Under the pieces are notes generated by a model. That model had not been told where the DNA came from. It saw only the letters and a program-made list of their open reading frames with translations, and ran no database searches. A stretch of DNA of 27,420 nucleotides from a virus, in the IMG/VR virus record IMGVR_UViG_3300009182_003299, positions 1 through 27,420 of that record; one strand, written 5' to 3'. The position numbers were made by a program, and so were the translations under genes. Of the stretch, positions 5,886-14,999 are shown in pieces; the first letter of the stretch is position 1; each line of letters begins with the position of its first letter.

Positions 5886-7043
5886 ATGGCTACTCCTGCA
5901 ACCCCTATAACGTTCACATTGGCCAATAACACAGTCAATCAAATGTCTATACGTAGCATCACCTATGTAGATGACAGCAACATCACACATCACGCCAATT
6001 ATAGTAATTTTGATTATGGTGGTAGTGACAATACTGATAATACCACTGCTATAACTCGGGTAAAGCAATACCAAACTGGTGATTATTTACAAAGATCATT
6101 TGTATCTGATACACACGCTAGAACTGTTTATTACAGCACACACACTGGCAATATATTAACTATAAAAGACTCAACCACTGAGGGATTATATGCAGGGTGG
6201 GCGGCTGATAGTCTAGGGGATAATGCATTTGATGGATTAACTATCAGCAGTATAGGTGGTCCAACAACCATAGTATTAAGTGGAACTCCTAGTATACTCT
6301 TACCAGCTCAGGGTGAGTCCATTGTATTCTCTATCAGTCCTAACAAGATAACCATCGATGACACTACTGGAATTTATGCAGGTTGGCAAATTAGAGATAA
6401 TGGATATACCAGCCCGGCCACAGTGATCAGTGTAGTAGATAGTCAGACACTAATTGTCAGCGCATTACCTATTAACCCTACAGTGGGCAACACCATGTTG
6501 TTCACATCCTCGACTAATTATCTAACTGTTAATAACACAACTGATATACAAGCCGGGTGGACTGCTCAAACCAGTGACAATGCATATGATGGTTCGCAAT
6601 ATGTAGTATCAGTAATCAATGGCAGCACTGTAAAAATGAGTGCTCAGCCCAATAGTGCCCCTTCAACTAGCTCGCCTGCTAATCAAATAACATTTACTTC
6701 TGATCAACCGTTATCTACAATTGATGCAGGTCAAGCCAAAACATTCATTTTAAACTATACTAATAACAACAGCACACCAGTAGCTAGTCTTCCTTCTATA
6801 CTAACAATCAATGCAAAGAATCTCAGTAACAACAATAGTATTATAGGTCATATCAATAATTATGTGAGTATAAATTCACCACCACCACCACCTCCAGTAT
6901 ATACTAATAATATTAATGGTAACGGTGGAGGTGGTGGCCGGGGTGGGGGTGGTGATTCAATTGGTGCTACCACGGGATGCAAGGGCGGCTTTAATCCGGC
7001 CGTGGGCGGTTATTCGTCATGTAGCAACTCAGGTGATCAATAA
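5886..7043 (+). CDS. Repeat-containing fibre protein with proline and glycine-rich tip, 385 aa
   Basis: Three related modules of about 55-60 residues can be aligned at roughly 91-150, 154-208 and 212-271. Each has the form LTI-x-[DN]-[ST]T-x4-[YQ]AGW, then a turn, a V-x-x-x-x-x-TI/LIV strand and a closing [VLI]-x-F[ST]-S strand. A single beta domain follows (about 272-330). Then come six prolines (332-337) and a glycine-rich run with one Arg (346-356), and a tail with two Cys (C365, C379). The layout of a beta shaft followed by a Gly-rich tip resembles, in outline only, T4-like gp38 adhesins. It is probably exposed on the virion and could take part in host binding. It has no signal peptide or enzyme motif. 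Confidence 0.6.
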   Translation: MATPATPITFTLANNTVNQMSIRSITYVDDSNITHHANYSNFDYGGSDNTDNTTAITRVKQYQTGDYLQRSFVSDTHARTVYYSTHTGNILTIKDSTTEGLYAGWAADSLGDNAFDGLTISSIGGPTTIVLSGTPSILLPAQGESIVFSISPNKITIDDTTGIYAGWQIRDNGYTSPATVISVVDSQTLIVSALPINPTVGNTMLFTSSTNYLTVNNTTDIQAGWTAQTSDNAYDGSQYVVSVINGSTVKMSAQPNSAPSTSSPANQITFTSDQPLSTIDAGQAKTFILNYTNNNSTPVASLPSILTINAKNLSNNNSIIGHINNYVSINSPPPPPPVYTNNINGNGGGGGRGGGGDSIGATTGCKGGFNPAVGGYSSCSNSGDQ

Positions 7044-7052
7044 GAGAATACA

Positions 7053-8519
7053 ATGGCAACTTCATATGATGTAAATTTAAAAATAGGCAGCGCGATTGGA
7101 TTTAATGTAGTCGGGCGTGGCATTATACAGGGATTAACTCCTATACAAACTACCACATTGACATTAGATGGTGATGTATTTCCACCATCTGGATATAACA
7201 CTGGTACTAGAACATTAATTATTGAGCCATTAAATGATTTTTTGTTGTCACCCGGAACAACCAGTACCAGCCAAATAGTAAGAATGACCAATAATGGTAA
7301 TGCTGTATTAACAGTTACTGATATATTATTTTCATTGACTGAAGGAATAGTTCCTCGTTTCTATTTTGATCCGGGAGTAACTGTATTAAACTCTTCCACG
7401 ATTACTATTCTTCCAAATAATACAGCAACCTTTCAATTGGCCTATCTAGCTAGAGATGCTGCTGAGTATAACAGTTATATTATAATAGTATCAAACAGTG
7501 ACAGTGGGTATTACAAACTTCAAACGAGACAATTGGTAATCAATACAGCTGATTTCTCCGTGTCCCCCGCTGAAGTCAACACCAGCACAACCAGTTTAGG
7601 GCATAATGATACATTTACCTATTACATAACACCAATTGTTAATTATGTTAATCGTCCTGATATAATTTTACCTATTGAAGGAACTATTACAGGAAGTCCG
7701 GCATGGACTATAGATAGCATTGGAACCAACTCGATCACTGTGCGATTTAATCCCAATGAGATTAACAATGCAGATGGTATTCATATTTCTAATTTAGTAA
7801 TAAAAGCCAATAATATATATCACCAGGTAACCAACACCGCACTGGTAAGTATAGATCCTAATAAAAACAAAAATCTTGCCAGTTGGATAAGTCCAGCTAG
7901 TCATTTCAACAGTATTATAGGGGTGAGTTACGACTTAGAGGATGATATCAAATATATAACTATAGGGGTAGGCATGGGTGCGGATGGTTCACCTTTATAC
8001 GGTGAAAGTGGCGGTAATATATTTGTTAATGTAGCTAATCTTGGATTAGGTGCCGGAACTGCAACTGTTAAATATCCATTTTGGGCCAATGTATATAAAA
8101 TTCCTTTAGATAGTACCGGTACATCGCAAGTATACCATAGTGCAGATTACATAGTTAAAACTACCAAGACCTACGAAGGATTAGATTATAATACATTTTT
8201 TGGAGAATATAGGGCACCTGGTTCTATGTTTATCATTGAAGATGACGGATATGGATCAGTAACTATTGAAATTAATCACCTAAGAGACCTCGAACCAGGT
8301 ATTCCTGGTTATGTGTTTGATACATTGAGAAATTTAACCAGAGCATTCCATTATTACTCTAATGTTGATATAAATGGTAGATTTACTCCATTATCTCCAG
8401 AGTATGCCAATCCTAATGTGTTTGATACCAGCACTACTAATTTGTTCCTTGGGTTCAATTACAATACTCGAGATAAGTTAGCATTTGTTAATACATCAAT
8501 TGTACCTTTACCGGTATAA
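7053..8519 (+). CDS. Ig-like domain structural protein, 488 aa
   Basis: Residues about 60-135 (LLSPGTT...IVRMTNNGNAVLTVTDI...ITILPNNTATFQLAY) have the pattern of an ASH/SPD-2-like immunoglobulin-fold domain, and a second beta domain covers about 165-265. The C-terminal part (about 275-488) is a separate domain with ISPASHFNSIIGVSYDLEDDI and FWANVYKIPL, ending in Tyr/Asn-rich strands. I recognise no enzyme. Ig-like modules are common on fibres, whiskers and capsid decorations. The ATG is preceded by AAGAGA at a proper distance, and the gene lies 9 nt after the previous one. It is likely part of the same appendage assembly. Confidence 0.6.
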   Translation: MATSYDVNLKIGSAIGFNVVGRGIIQGLTPIQTTTLTLDGDVFPPSGYNTGTRTLIIEPLNDFLLSPGTTSTSQIVRMTNNGNAVLTVTDILFSLTEGIVPRFYFDPGVTVLNSSTITILPNNTATFQLAYLARDAAEYNSYIIIVSNSDSGYYKLQTRQLVINTADFSVSPAEVNTSTTSLGHNDTFTYYITPIVNYVNRPDIILPIEGTITGSPAWTIDSIGTNSITVRFNPNEINNADGIHISNLVIKANNIYHQVTNTALVSIDPNKNKNLASWISPASHFNSIIGVSYDLEDDIKYITIGVGMGADGSPLYGESGGNIFVNVANLGLGAGTATVKYPFWANVYKIPLDSTGTSQVYHSADYIVKTTKTYEGLDYNTFFGEYRAPGSMFIIEDDGYGSVTIEINHLRDLEPGIPGYVFDTLRNLTRAFHYYSNVDINGRFTPLSPEYANPNVFDTSTTNLFLGFNYNTRDKLAFVNTSIVPLPV

Positions 8520-8564
8520 CTCACAATTTAAGTTTTTCATTATATACTAAGATAATTAGTACAT

Positions 8565-10076
8565 ATGACAACATACACTTGGAGTAAGAATCCCGATCTT
8601 GACAAATTAATGACTTTTGAAAAAGATCCCTACGGCGTCTTTGAACCCAGAGTGTGGGACAGTGTATATGAGTTAGTTTGGTATATAGATCCTAGATTCA
8701 ATCCCTTGCCCGATAAAGTTTGGGCTATGCGCTGTAGGCCAGTAGGTAAAATTGAAGGTGTTAAGGATATGGGATATCTTGTGCCCAATGTTAATGTTGA
8801 ATATAATAATGAGCTACCAGATTTAGGTGTAGATGTCGATCAATGTTGTCCTGCATTTTGGGAACTTGAAAATGAGTGTGCATGGGAGTTAGATCCTATA
8901 CATACACCTAACAATCGTATGTGGGTAGTCAAATATAGTCCAGCATATCGAAAACCTAAATCTTGGCAATGGTATGGTATCATATCACCTGAATACCATA
9001 TCGAATACAATCCTGATCTACCCAATATGGAATATGATCTAGACTATATTATTCCGTGGCATGATTTAACTTATGAGCATGTATGGATGTTAGATCGCAA
9101 GCATTTATTAAATGATGAAGCTGATATATGGGCATTCAAAATTAAAGTATCGAATGATATAGAAGTTAGTAAAACTATAGACTATATTAGTCCTAACATC
9201 AATATTGAATACAATCCTGATCTACCTAAAATGAAGTTTGATTTAGATTATATTATTCCGTGGCATGATTTAACTTATGGTCATGCATGGTGTTTAGATG
9301 ATACCGAAAAGACGTGGGCAATTAAAATGTCTGCTACTAATAATCCAACAGGTATCAAAGAAATGCCCGATGTCAAAATTGTAGTTTCTAAGCAATTAGA
9401 TGTTATCTTTATCAGTTATCATGAGCCCAATGCAGAAGAAAATTGGCAAAGGGTATTAGAAAAAGCTCCTTGGGCAAAACGTGTAGATGGTGTTGAGGGC
9501 ATATTTCAAGCACACAAAGCCGCAGCAAAACTATCCACTACAGATATGTTTTACGTAGTGGACGGTGATGCATGGTTAGTAGATGATTTTAATTTTGATT
9601 TTCAACCTAACATATATGATAGAGATTGCACACATGTATGGCGAGCAAGGAATCCAATCAATGGATTAGTCTACGGCTATGGTGGAGTCAAATTGTTTCC
9701 TAAACAGGCGTTAATGAAAATGAAAACATGGAAAACTTTAGATTTATCTATGTCGGCAAACTCTAAAATTAAAATCATCAACAAAATTAGTAACATTACC
9801 GCATTTGATACAGATGCATTATCAGTCTGGCGAAGTGCTTTTAGAGAATGTGTAAAACTGTGTTATAATATAAAACAAGATCCAACTGACCACGATAGTC
9901 AATATCGTCTCGAACAATGGACAAACAAGGATACAGATCATCAATTGGGAAAATATGCAAGAAATGCTGCTCAACTGTCTGTAGAATGGACTAATAATAA
10001 TTATAATGATCTAAAAACTTTAAAATTAATCAATAATCGAAAGTGGATAGAAAACATGGCTAATATAAATGAGTAA
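8565..10076 (+). CDS. Four-repeat protein fused to a glycosyltransferase-like domain, 503 aa
   Basis: The N-terminal half has four related units (about 30-88, 98-158, 164-228, 232-265). Each has W/F-x-LD followed by W-[AV]-x-[KR] strands and an EYNPDLP segment. Units 3 and 4 are nearly identical also in DNA. From about 277 a new domain begins: LDVIFISYHEPNAEENW, a basic VDGVEGIFQAHKAAA helix, then YVVDGDAW (330-337), whose D-G-D is a GT-A-type metal-binding DxD motif, and later GYGGVKLFP. This fits a phage glycosyltransferase-like family. Acceptor and donor are unknown. Its place between fibre genes and radical SAM genes suggests sugar transfer to a virion protein or surface glycan. It is 45 nt downstream of the fibre gene, without a clear ribosome site. 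Confidence 0.65.
   Translation: MTTYTWSKNPDLDKLMTFEKDPYGVFEPRVWDSVYELVWYIDPRFNPLPDKVWAMRCRPVGKIEGVKDMGYLVPNVNVEYNNELPDLGVDVDQCCPAFWELENECAWELDPIHTPNNRMWVVKYSPAYRKPKSWQWYGIISPEYHIEYNPDLPNMEYDLDYIIPWHDLTYEHVWMLDRKHLLNDEADIWAFKIKVSNDIEVSKTIDYISPNINIEYNPDLPKMKFDLDYIIPWHDLTYGHAWCLDDTEKTWAIKMSATNNPTGIKEMPDVKIVVSKQLDVIFISYHEPNAEENWQRVLEKAPWAKRVDGVEGIFQAHKAAAKLSTTDMFYVVDGDAWLVDDFNFDFQPNIYDRDCTHVWRARNPINGLVYGYGGVKLFPKQALMKMKTWKTLDLSMSANSKIKIINKISNITAFDTDALSVWRSAFRECVKLCYNIKQDPTDHDSQYRLEQWTNKDTDHQLGKYARNAAQLSVEWTNNNYNDLKTLKLINNRKWIENMANINE
9003..9290 (+). repeat. Internal DNA duplication, two copies about 84 bp, 204 bp apart
   Basis: The stretch 9003-9086 recurs at 9207-9290 with few changes, including the identical block around TATTCCGTGGCATGATTTAAC. 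The offset is exactly 68 codons, so the frame is kept. It marks a recent or homogenised duplication of one N-terminal module of the glycosyltransferase-like protein. Confidence 0.8.
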
Positions 10077-11448
10077 TGAACACCGAATAGAAATTCTTAA
10101 AAATAAAGTTATTAAAATAAATTCAGTAAGTCCTAGCTTTTGTACAGCTAAATGGTTACAAACTACTTTATATTTGCAAAACGGATACAATCATAGTTGC
10201 CATCATCCCGGACCACATAAGATACCTGTAGATGAAGTATTAGCTGATCCAGCGGCATTACATAATTCAAATTATAAAAAACAGCAACGCAAGTTAATGT
10301 TAGAGGGTCAACGACCTAGTGAATGTGAGTACTGTTGGAATATTGAAGATTTAAACAAAGACTATTTCTCTGACAGACATTACAAAACTAGTGATTATTG
10401 GGCTTGGGATAGGTTTGATGAGATTGCTAGGTCTAATTGGGATGATAATATCAATCCTGCATATTTGGAAGTAAGTTTTTCTAATGCATGTAATCTCAAA
10501 TGTGCCTATTGCAGTCCGGAGATTAGTTCTAAGTGGTTAGAGGAGATTGAACGATACGGTCCATATCCTAGTGGATTGGGAGATTTAACATGGTTAAAAG
10601 ATACTGGCAGATATCCCTATAAGAATAAAGAAGCAAACCCATATGTTGATGCATTCTGGACTTGGTTTCCTGACATATATAAAGATTTAAAAGTATTTCG
10701 GGTCACCGGTGGCGAACCCTTAATGAGCAAGGATCTGTGGAAATTATTTGATTGGATAATAGAAAATCCCAATCCTCAATTAGAGTTAGCAATTAACAGC
10801 AACATGTGCAATGATAAGTTGTTAATTAATAAGTTTATTGAAAAACTTAATTTGGTACAAGGCAAGGTTAAACGTCTTATTGTTTTTACCAGCATTGAAA
10901 GTATAGAACAACAAGCAGAATATGCTAGATTTGGTATGAATTATACTCAATGGCTAAACAATGTGAATTTTCTATTAGAAAACACACAAGTTGAATTAGG
11001 TATAATGACCACAATGAATATATTAAGTGTTAATCAAACTACTGATCTAATAGAGTTAGCAATGAAGTTACGTTCTACATTTAATAAATCTAACGACGAC
11101 ACTAGGATACATTTAAGTTTCAATATACTTCGTTGGCCTCCTATACTAGATGTTAGGTTGTTGCCTAATGACTATAAACAACAACTCTCGTCGACGATCA
11201 TAACTAAAGGCAAATGGTGGACTAAGTTTGAAAATGGAACTACTTTTTCTAAAATATATTTAGAAGAATTAGATCAGCTAAAGCGTTTCTGTGATTATAT
11301 GACTAGTGATATTGATGAGGAAGAATGTAATATACATCGCAAGAATTTTATTGCATTTGTTGATGAGTATGATAAAAGAAAAGGAACAGATTTTTTAAAA
11401 ACATTCCCTCATTTAGAATCAATCTATTATGATTGGAATAACCTGTGA
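10069..11448 (+). CDS. Twitch-type radical SAM protein 1, 459 aa
   Basis: The radical SAM core starts at SNACNLKCAYCSP: C141, C145 and C148 form the CxxxCxxC site for the SAM-bound 4Fe-4S cluster, and TGGEPL (212-217) is the SAM-binding GGEP motif. Upstream, C25, C44, C86 and C89 (SPSFC..., SCHHP, CEYCW) form an auxiliary-cluster set of the SPASM/twitch kind, here placed at the N-terminus. Such proteins are called twitch domain-containing radical SAM proteins and are known from marine T4-like viruses, with no proven substrate. The start overlaps the previous stop by 8 nt, and the next gene begins within GTGA. The cysteine positions are identical to those of the 527-aa paralogue. Confidence 0.85.
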   Translation: MSNEHRIEILKNKVIKINSVSPSFCTAKWLQTTLYLQNGYNHSCHHPGPHKIPVDEVLADPAALHNSNYKKQQRKLMLEGQRPSECEYCWNIEDLNKDYFSDRHYKTSDYWAWDRFDEIARSNWDDNINPAYLEVSFSNACNLKCAYCSPEISSKWLEEIERYGPYPSGLGDLTWLKDTGRYPYKNKEANPYVDAFWTWFPDIYKDLKVFRVTGGEPLMSKDLWKLFDWIIENPNPQLELAINSNMCNDKLLINKFIEKLNLVQGKVKRLIVFTSIESIEQQAEYARFGMNYTQWLNNVNFLLENTQVELGIMTTMNILSVNQTTDLIELAMKLRSTFNKSNDDTRIHLSFNILRWPPILDVRLLPNDYKQQLSSTIITKGKWWTKFENGTTFSKIYLEELDQLKRFCDYMTSDIDEEECNIHRKNFIAFVDEYDKRKGTDFLKTFPHLESIYYDWNNL

Positions 11449-12116
11449 AAATAATACATTATCAAAATATAGGATTCCCTAAATGTGGAACTAGTTGGTT
11501 GTATGGTAGGATTGGTAACATGCATGATGTGACCAAACTTGACAAAGAAAACCCCTGGCAAGAAAGATATACTAACGAACACGAATTTAAAATAAAATAT
11601 ATAGATCGTTACAACTCACATGATATTACTTTTAATTTTAATACACAAACATATAATCTACCAATTGAAAAAATAAAAAAAGTTCATGAATACACTACTC
11701 ATCTTACTATGATTATAAGAAATCCTTGGGAGATAATGGAGAGTTGGTATAATTATTCAATTACGGGTTATCAAGGAGAAAAGTATATTAGAACACTTGA
11801 CATAAATCCTATGTTTGATTTTCCTAAAGTTTTTCAAAACTGGGCATTTTCTCAAATACCAGTAAAAGTGATGTTATATGACGATTTATGTGATACTCCT
11901 GTTGAATTTGTAAAAGAGATATGCAAATATACAGGCATACGATATAACGGGTTAGTTACAACTGAATCGATTCTCGCATGGTATGAACGTATAAACAAAA
12001 CCACATATATTAAATCATTACCTATACCTAGTAAGGAACTAATTAATTTAATTAACAATAGAATTACCGAGACAGAATTGATAACTGGAAGAAACCTTAA
12101 TCACTGGAAAAAATAA
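11445..12116 (+). CDS. Sulfotransferase family protein, 223 aa
   Basis: Residues 10-20 (GFPKCGTSWLY) are the 5'-phosphosulfate loop of PAPS-dependent sulfotransferases, and IRNPWEIMESWYNY (91-104) is the 3'-phosphate motif with R92 and S100. The length is a little short of the usual 250-300 aa, but both cofactor motifs are intact. It would move a sulfuryl group from PAPS to a hydroxyl of a sugar or other acceptor. The gene starts at GTG within GTGA of the first twitch gene and ends in TAATG at the second, so it is embedded and co-translated between two radical SAM paralogues. That placement suggests a shared substrate. No APS kinase or ATP sulfurylase is in the window, so PAPS must come from the host. 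Confidence 0.85.
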   Translation: MKIIHYQNIGFPKCGTSWLYGRIGNMHDVTKLDKENPWQERYTNEHEFKIKYIDRYNSHDITFNFNTQTYNLPIEKIKKVHEYTTHLTMIIRNPWEIMESWYNYSITGYQGEKYIRTLDINPMFDFPKVFQNWAFSQIPVKVMLYDDLCDTPVEFVKEICKYTGIRYNGLVTTESILAWYERINKTTYIKSLPIPSKELINLINNRITETELITGRNLNHWKK

Positions 12117-13699
12117 TGCCAAAAAAAACAAATGAAACATATACAGAATATAGGAATAGAGCAATTGATTCTATCAGTCCCAGTTTCTGCGGAGCAAAAT
12201 GGTACAATGCAACTGTTTGGTTAGGTAGTGGAAGTACAGCAAGTTGTCATCATCCACCGGCACATAAGATACCATTAGAAGAATTAGCTCGTAGTCCAAA
12301 AGCTCTACATAATACCGAATACAAAAAGTTAGTAAGAGAACAGATGCTCAGGGGAGAACAACCAGAAGAGTGTGACTATTGTTGGAAGATTGAAGGATTG
12401 AGCAAAGACACAGTTAGTGATCGTGTGTATAAGAGTATAATTTATTCTGATCAAGATTTAATAGATGCAAAAACTGTATTTGGCAGTAATATCGATGTTG
12501 ATCTAAAAACGTTAGAGATTGCATTTGATGCTAATTGTAATTTTGCCTGTAGTTATTGCAATCCTAGTTTCAGCACAACATGGATGGCAGATGTTAAGAC
12601 TAATGGGCCTTATCAGAATCTAGTAAGCGACGGTGCTGGAGCATTTCAACAAGACGGAACATGGGCACAACCTTACGGTATTAAGAACAAAGATAACCCA
12701 TATGTAGAAGCATTTTGGAAATGGTGGGAGGGTGATCTACAACATAGTTTAAAAGAGTTGCGAGTAACTGGTGGGGAAGCAACTATGAGTCAAGACTTTT
12801 GGAAACTAATGGATTGGTGGCAACAGCATCCTGAGTGCAAAGTTGCATTAGCTGTTAACAGCAACCTAGGAGCAACACCTAAGTTAATTGACCGACTGTG
12901 CAAAGCAACGCATAGTTTTAAGAGTTTTGATCTTTACACCAGCAATGAAAGTTATGGGGCTCATGCTGAATATATTAGAGATGGCCTCAATTGGGAAATT
13001 TGGTTATCTAATTTACGCATGATGATTGAGCAAGGCAATTGTCGTGCAACACATATGATGATGACTATTAATAGTTTGTCGTTGTTTAGCATTGTTGAGT
13101 TCATGGATGAGATGTTAAAGTTACGCAAAGAATTTGGACGTAAACATTGCACAATGAGTTTTAACATATTGCGTTTCCCTAGCTTCATGAGTCCATTAAC
13201 ATTGCCACAGTCCATAAGGAATCAAATAGCAGATAAACTTGAAAGTTGGATCGATACCAAATGGGAAGAGCAAGGTAATTCAGATGGTCAGGGTACAGGA
13301 TTGATACATCAAATGGAATATGATAGCATCAAACGTATGCTACCATATCTACGTGAGCTAGATGTTGGACACAATCAGACCAGCAGTTTAGAAACTAGAG
13401 AACGCGACTTTAAGAGTTTCTTCATGCAGTATGATCAACGTAGAGGTAAAGATTTTAAAACAACCTTCCCTGAACTAGCAGAATGGTATGATTCTATACC
13501 TGTTACTGACCTAACACCCTTGACTGAATTCATAGATGGTGATAGTACTAAAGGATGGGGACATGCTGATAGGTTAGTTGAGAAAGCTAACAAAGAAGGA
13601 TGGATATTAAACCCAACTGGAGAAAATCCAGGAAGTCAAACATACAAACAGCCAGCTGTAGGTGCGCCTATTAAATTTTACAAAAAGAAGCATGTCTAA
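12116..13699 (+). CDS. Twitch-type radical SAM protein 2, 527 aa
   Basis: Paralogue of the 459-aa protein. The N-terminal cysteines C25, C44, C86 and C89 and the radical SAM cysteines C141, C145 and C148 (DANCNFACSYCNP) fall at exactly the same residue numbers. The GGEP motif is here GGEAT, so the usual Pro is replaced by Ala. The protein is longer at the C-terminus by about 70 residues, with an acidic-basic tail ending VGAPIKFYKKKHV. The core fold and auxiliary-cluster domain are intact. The gene starts in TAATG at the sulfotransferase stop and overlaps the next start by 8 nt. Substrate unknown. Confidence 0.85.
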   Translation: MPKKTNETYTEYRNRAIDSISPSFCGAKWYNATVWLGSGSTASCHHPPAHKIPLEELARSPKALHNTEYKKLVREQMLRGEQPEECDYCWKIEGLSKDTVSDRVYKSIIYSDQDLIDAKTVFGSNIDVDLKTLEIAFDANCNFACSYCNPSFSTTWMADVKTNGPYQNLVSDGAGAFQQDGTWAQPYGIKNKDNPYVEAFWKWWEGDLQHSLKELRVTGGEATMSQDFWKLMDWWQQHPECKVALAVNSNLGATPKLIDRLCKATHSFKSFDLYTSNESYGAHAEYIRDGLNWEIWLSNLRMMIEQGNCRATHMMMTINSLSLFSIVEFMDEMLKLRKEFGRKHCTMSFNILRFPSFMSPLTLPQSIRNQIADKLESWIDTKWEEQGNSDGQGTGLIHQMEYDSIKRMLPYLRELDVGHNQTSSLETRERDFKSFFMQYDQRRGKDFKTTFPELAEWYDSIPVTDLTPLTEFIDGDSTKGWGHADRLVEKANKEGWILNPTGENPGSQTYKQPAVGAPIKFYKKKHV

Positions 13700-14999
13700 T
13701 CCATATTTTTGCACAGCACCATGGACACATACTTACCTCAGTCCGCAAACTGAACGTAGGATATGCTGTGCCAGTAGAGAACAAGCCACTTGGCAACGTC
13801 AATATATTGATCAAAACAGTGATGCTATTAATAAGGACTACAAACCTGTTACATTAGAAGAACACTGGAACAGCGAACATATGATGAGTGTTCGAAAGAG
13901 AATACTTGCGGGAGAATCAATTCCAGAATGCCAAGTATGTAATGATAACTTATTAAATTTATATACATATAGAGATTACTTTACCAAAACATTGTTTCCA
14001 CATAAGGTAAATGATATACTGGCCAATACAGATGAGAATGGATTTACTACATTAAAGCCAGTGAGTTTTGATTATAGAATATATAATCTTTGTAATTTCA
14101 AATGCCGTATGTGCGGAGAACAATTGAGTAGTGCATGGGAAACTGAAAAACGTACAATGGGTATGTGGGATCCAAAACGAGATGTTTGGATGGTTGACGA
14201 AGCCAAAGCAAAAATAGAAGAATTTCAAAGTTCAGTATGCGAAGAAGAATTATGGGCATCGGTTAAAAATAATACTATTGAGGAGATATATTGGGTAGGT
14301 GGTGAACCTCTTATGTATCAGATACATTGGGATATTATGCAGTATCTGGTTAAATCGGGGCATAGTAAAAATGTCACAGTTAGATATAACACCAATCTGA
14401 GCAGAACAACGTATAAAGGTATTAACCTTTATGATCTATTGCCACATTTTAAAAATGTTAACATGTGTTGCTCGCAAGACGCCACGGGCAAAGTAGCAGA
14501 ATATATACGTTCAGGTCTTAAATGGAATGAATGGTTAACAAATTTCAAAAATGGTATATTTTTAAATGATTTATACGGAATGAATGGAATGGTTATTGAT
14601 GTAACACTAACACTACCAGGTATGCTAGACATGAAAAATTTAATAGACCTAGCAGTAGAATTAGGTGTAAAGAGTTATGTAAAGATTACATTTGATTTTG
14701 ATCCTAGTGCAATAATGAGTCCAATGTGTTTGCCAAAAAAATTATTAAATGCATTGTTGGATGATCTAATAGAATACGAACAAAATAATGGTAATGAATA
14801 CACACGTATCTATAGTGAAACTTTCAAGGAGATGAAAAATCGCCCTAATTTTAATGACAAGTACTTGGATTATGAGCAAGGTTTGCGCAATGGTAAAAAG
14901 CGTTATGAAAAAATCGACAAGCATCGGGGTGACGATGTTCTTTTGCGCAGTATTTTAAGTAACAACACTGATATTTTAGATTGGTATGATAATATATGA
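13692..14999 (+). CDS. Twitch-type radical SAM protein 3, 435 aa
   Basis: The frame extends back to a GTG at 13662, but the ATG at 13692 is the natural start: the family signature FCTAPW follows at once and the overlap with the previous gene falls to 8 nt (ATGTCTAA). N-terminal cysteines are C7, the pair C25-C26, then C80 and C83 (CQVC). The radical SAM cluster is C134, C138 and C141 (LCNFKCRMCG), with VGGEPL downstream. The CC pair is shared with the next paralogue but not with the first two, so the four proteins form two subtypes. The gene ends in ATGA over the next start. Function unknown beyond radical SAM chemistry. Confidence 0.85.
   Translation: MSNPYFCTAPWTHTYLSPQTERRICCASREQATWQRQYIDQNSDAINKDYKPVTLEEHWNSEHMMSVRKRILAGESIPECQVCNDNLLNLYTYRDYFTKTLFPHKVNDILANTDENGFTTLKPVSFDYRIYNLCNFKCRMCGEQLSSAWETEKRTMGMWDPKRDVWMVDEAKAKIEEFQSSVCEEELWASVKNNTIEEIYWVGGEPLMYQIHWDIMQYLVKSGHSKNVTVRYNTNLSRTTYKGINLYDLLPHFKNVNMCCSQDATGKVAEYIRSGLKWNEWLTNFKNGIFLNDLYGMNGMVIDVTLTLPGMLDMKNLIDLAVELGVKSYVKITFDFDPSAIMSPMCLPKKLLNALLDDLIEYEQNNGNEYTRIYSETFKEMKNRPNFNDKYLDYEQGLRNGKKRYEKIDKHRGDDVLLRSILSNNTDILDWYDNI

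Noticed and set aside
8521-8564. Late promoter in the gap before the glycosyltransferase-like gene
   Set aside because: The nearest match is CTAAGATA, which breaks the TAAATA core. I could not support it.
13662-13691. GTG start for the third twitch protein, adding 10 residues
   Set aside because: The extension would lie fully inside the previous gene, while the ATG at 13692 precedes the conserved FCTAPW segment and gives the same 8-nt overlap as elsewhere in the operon.
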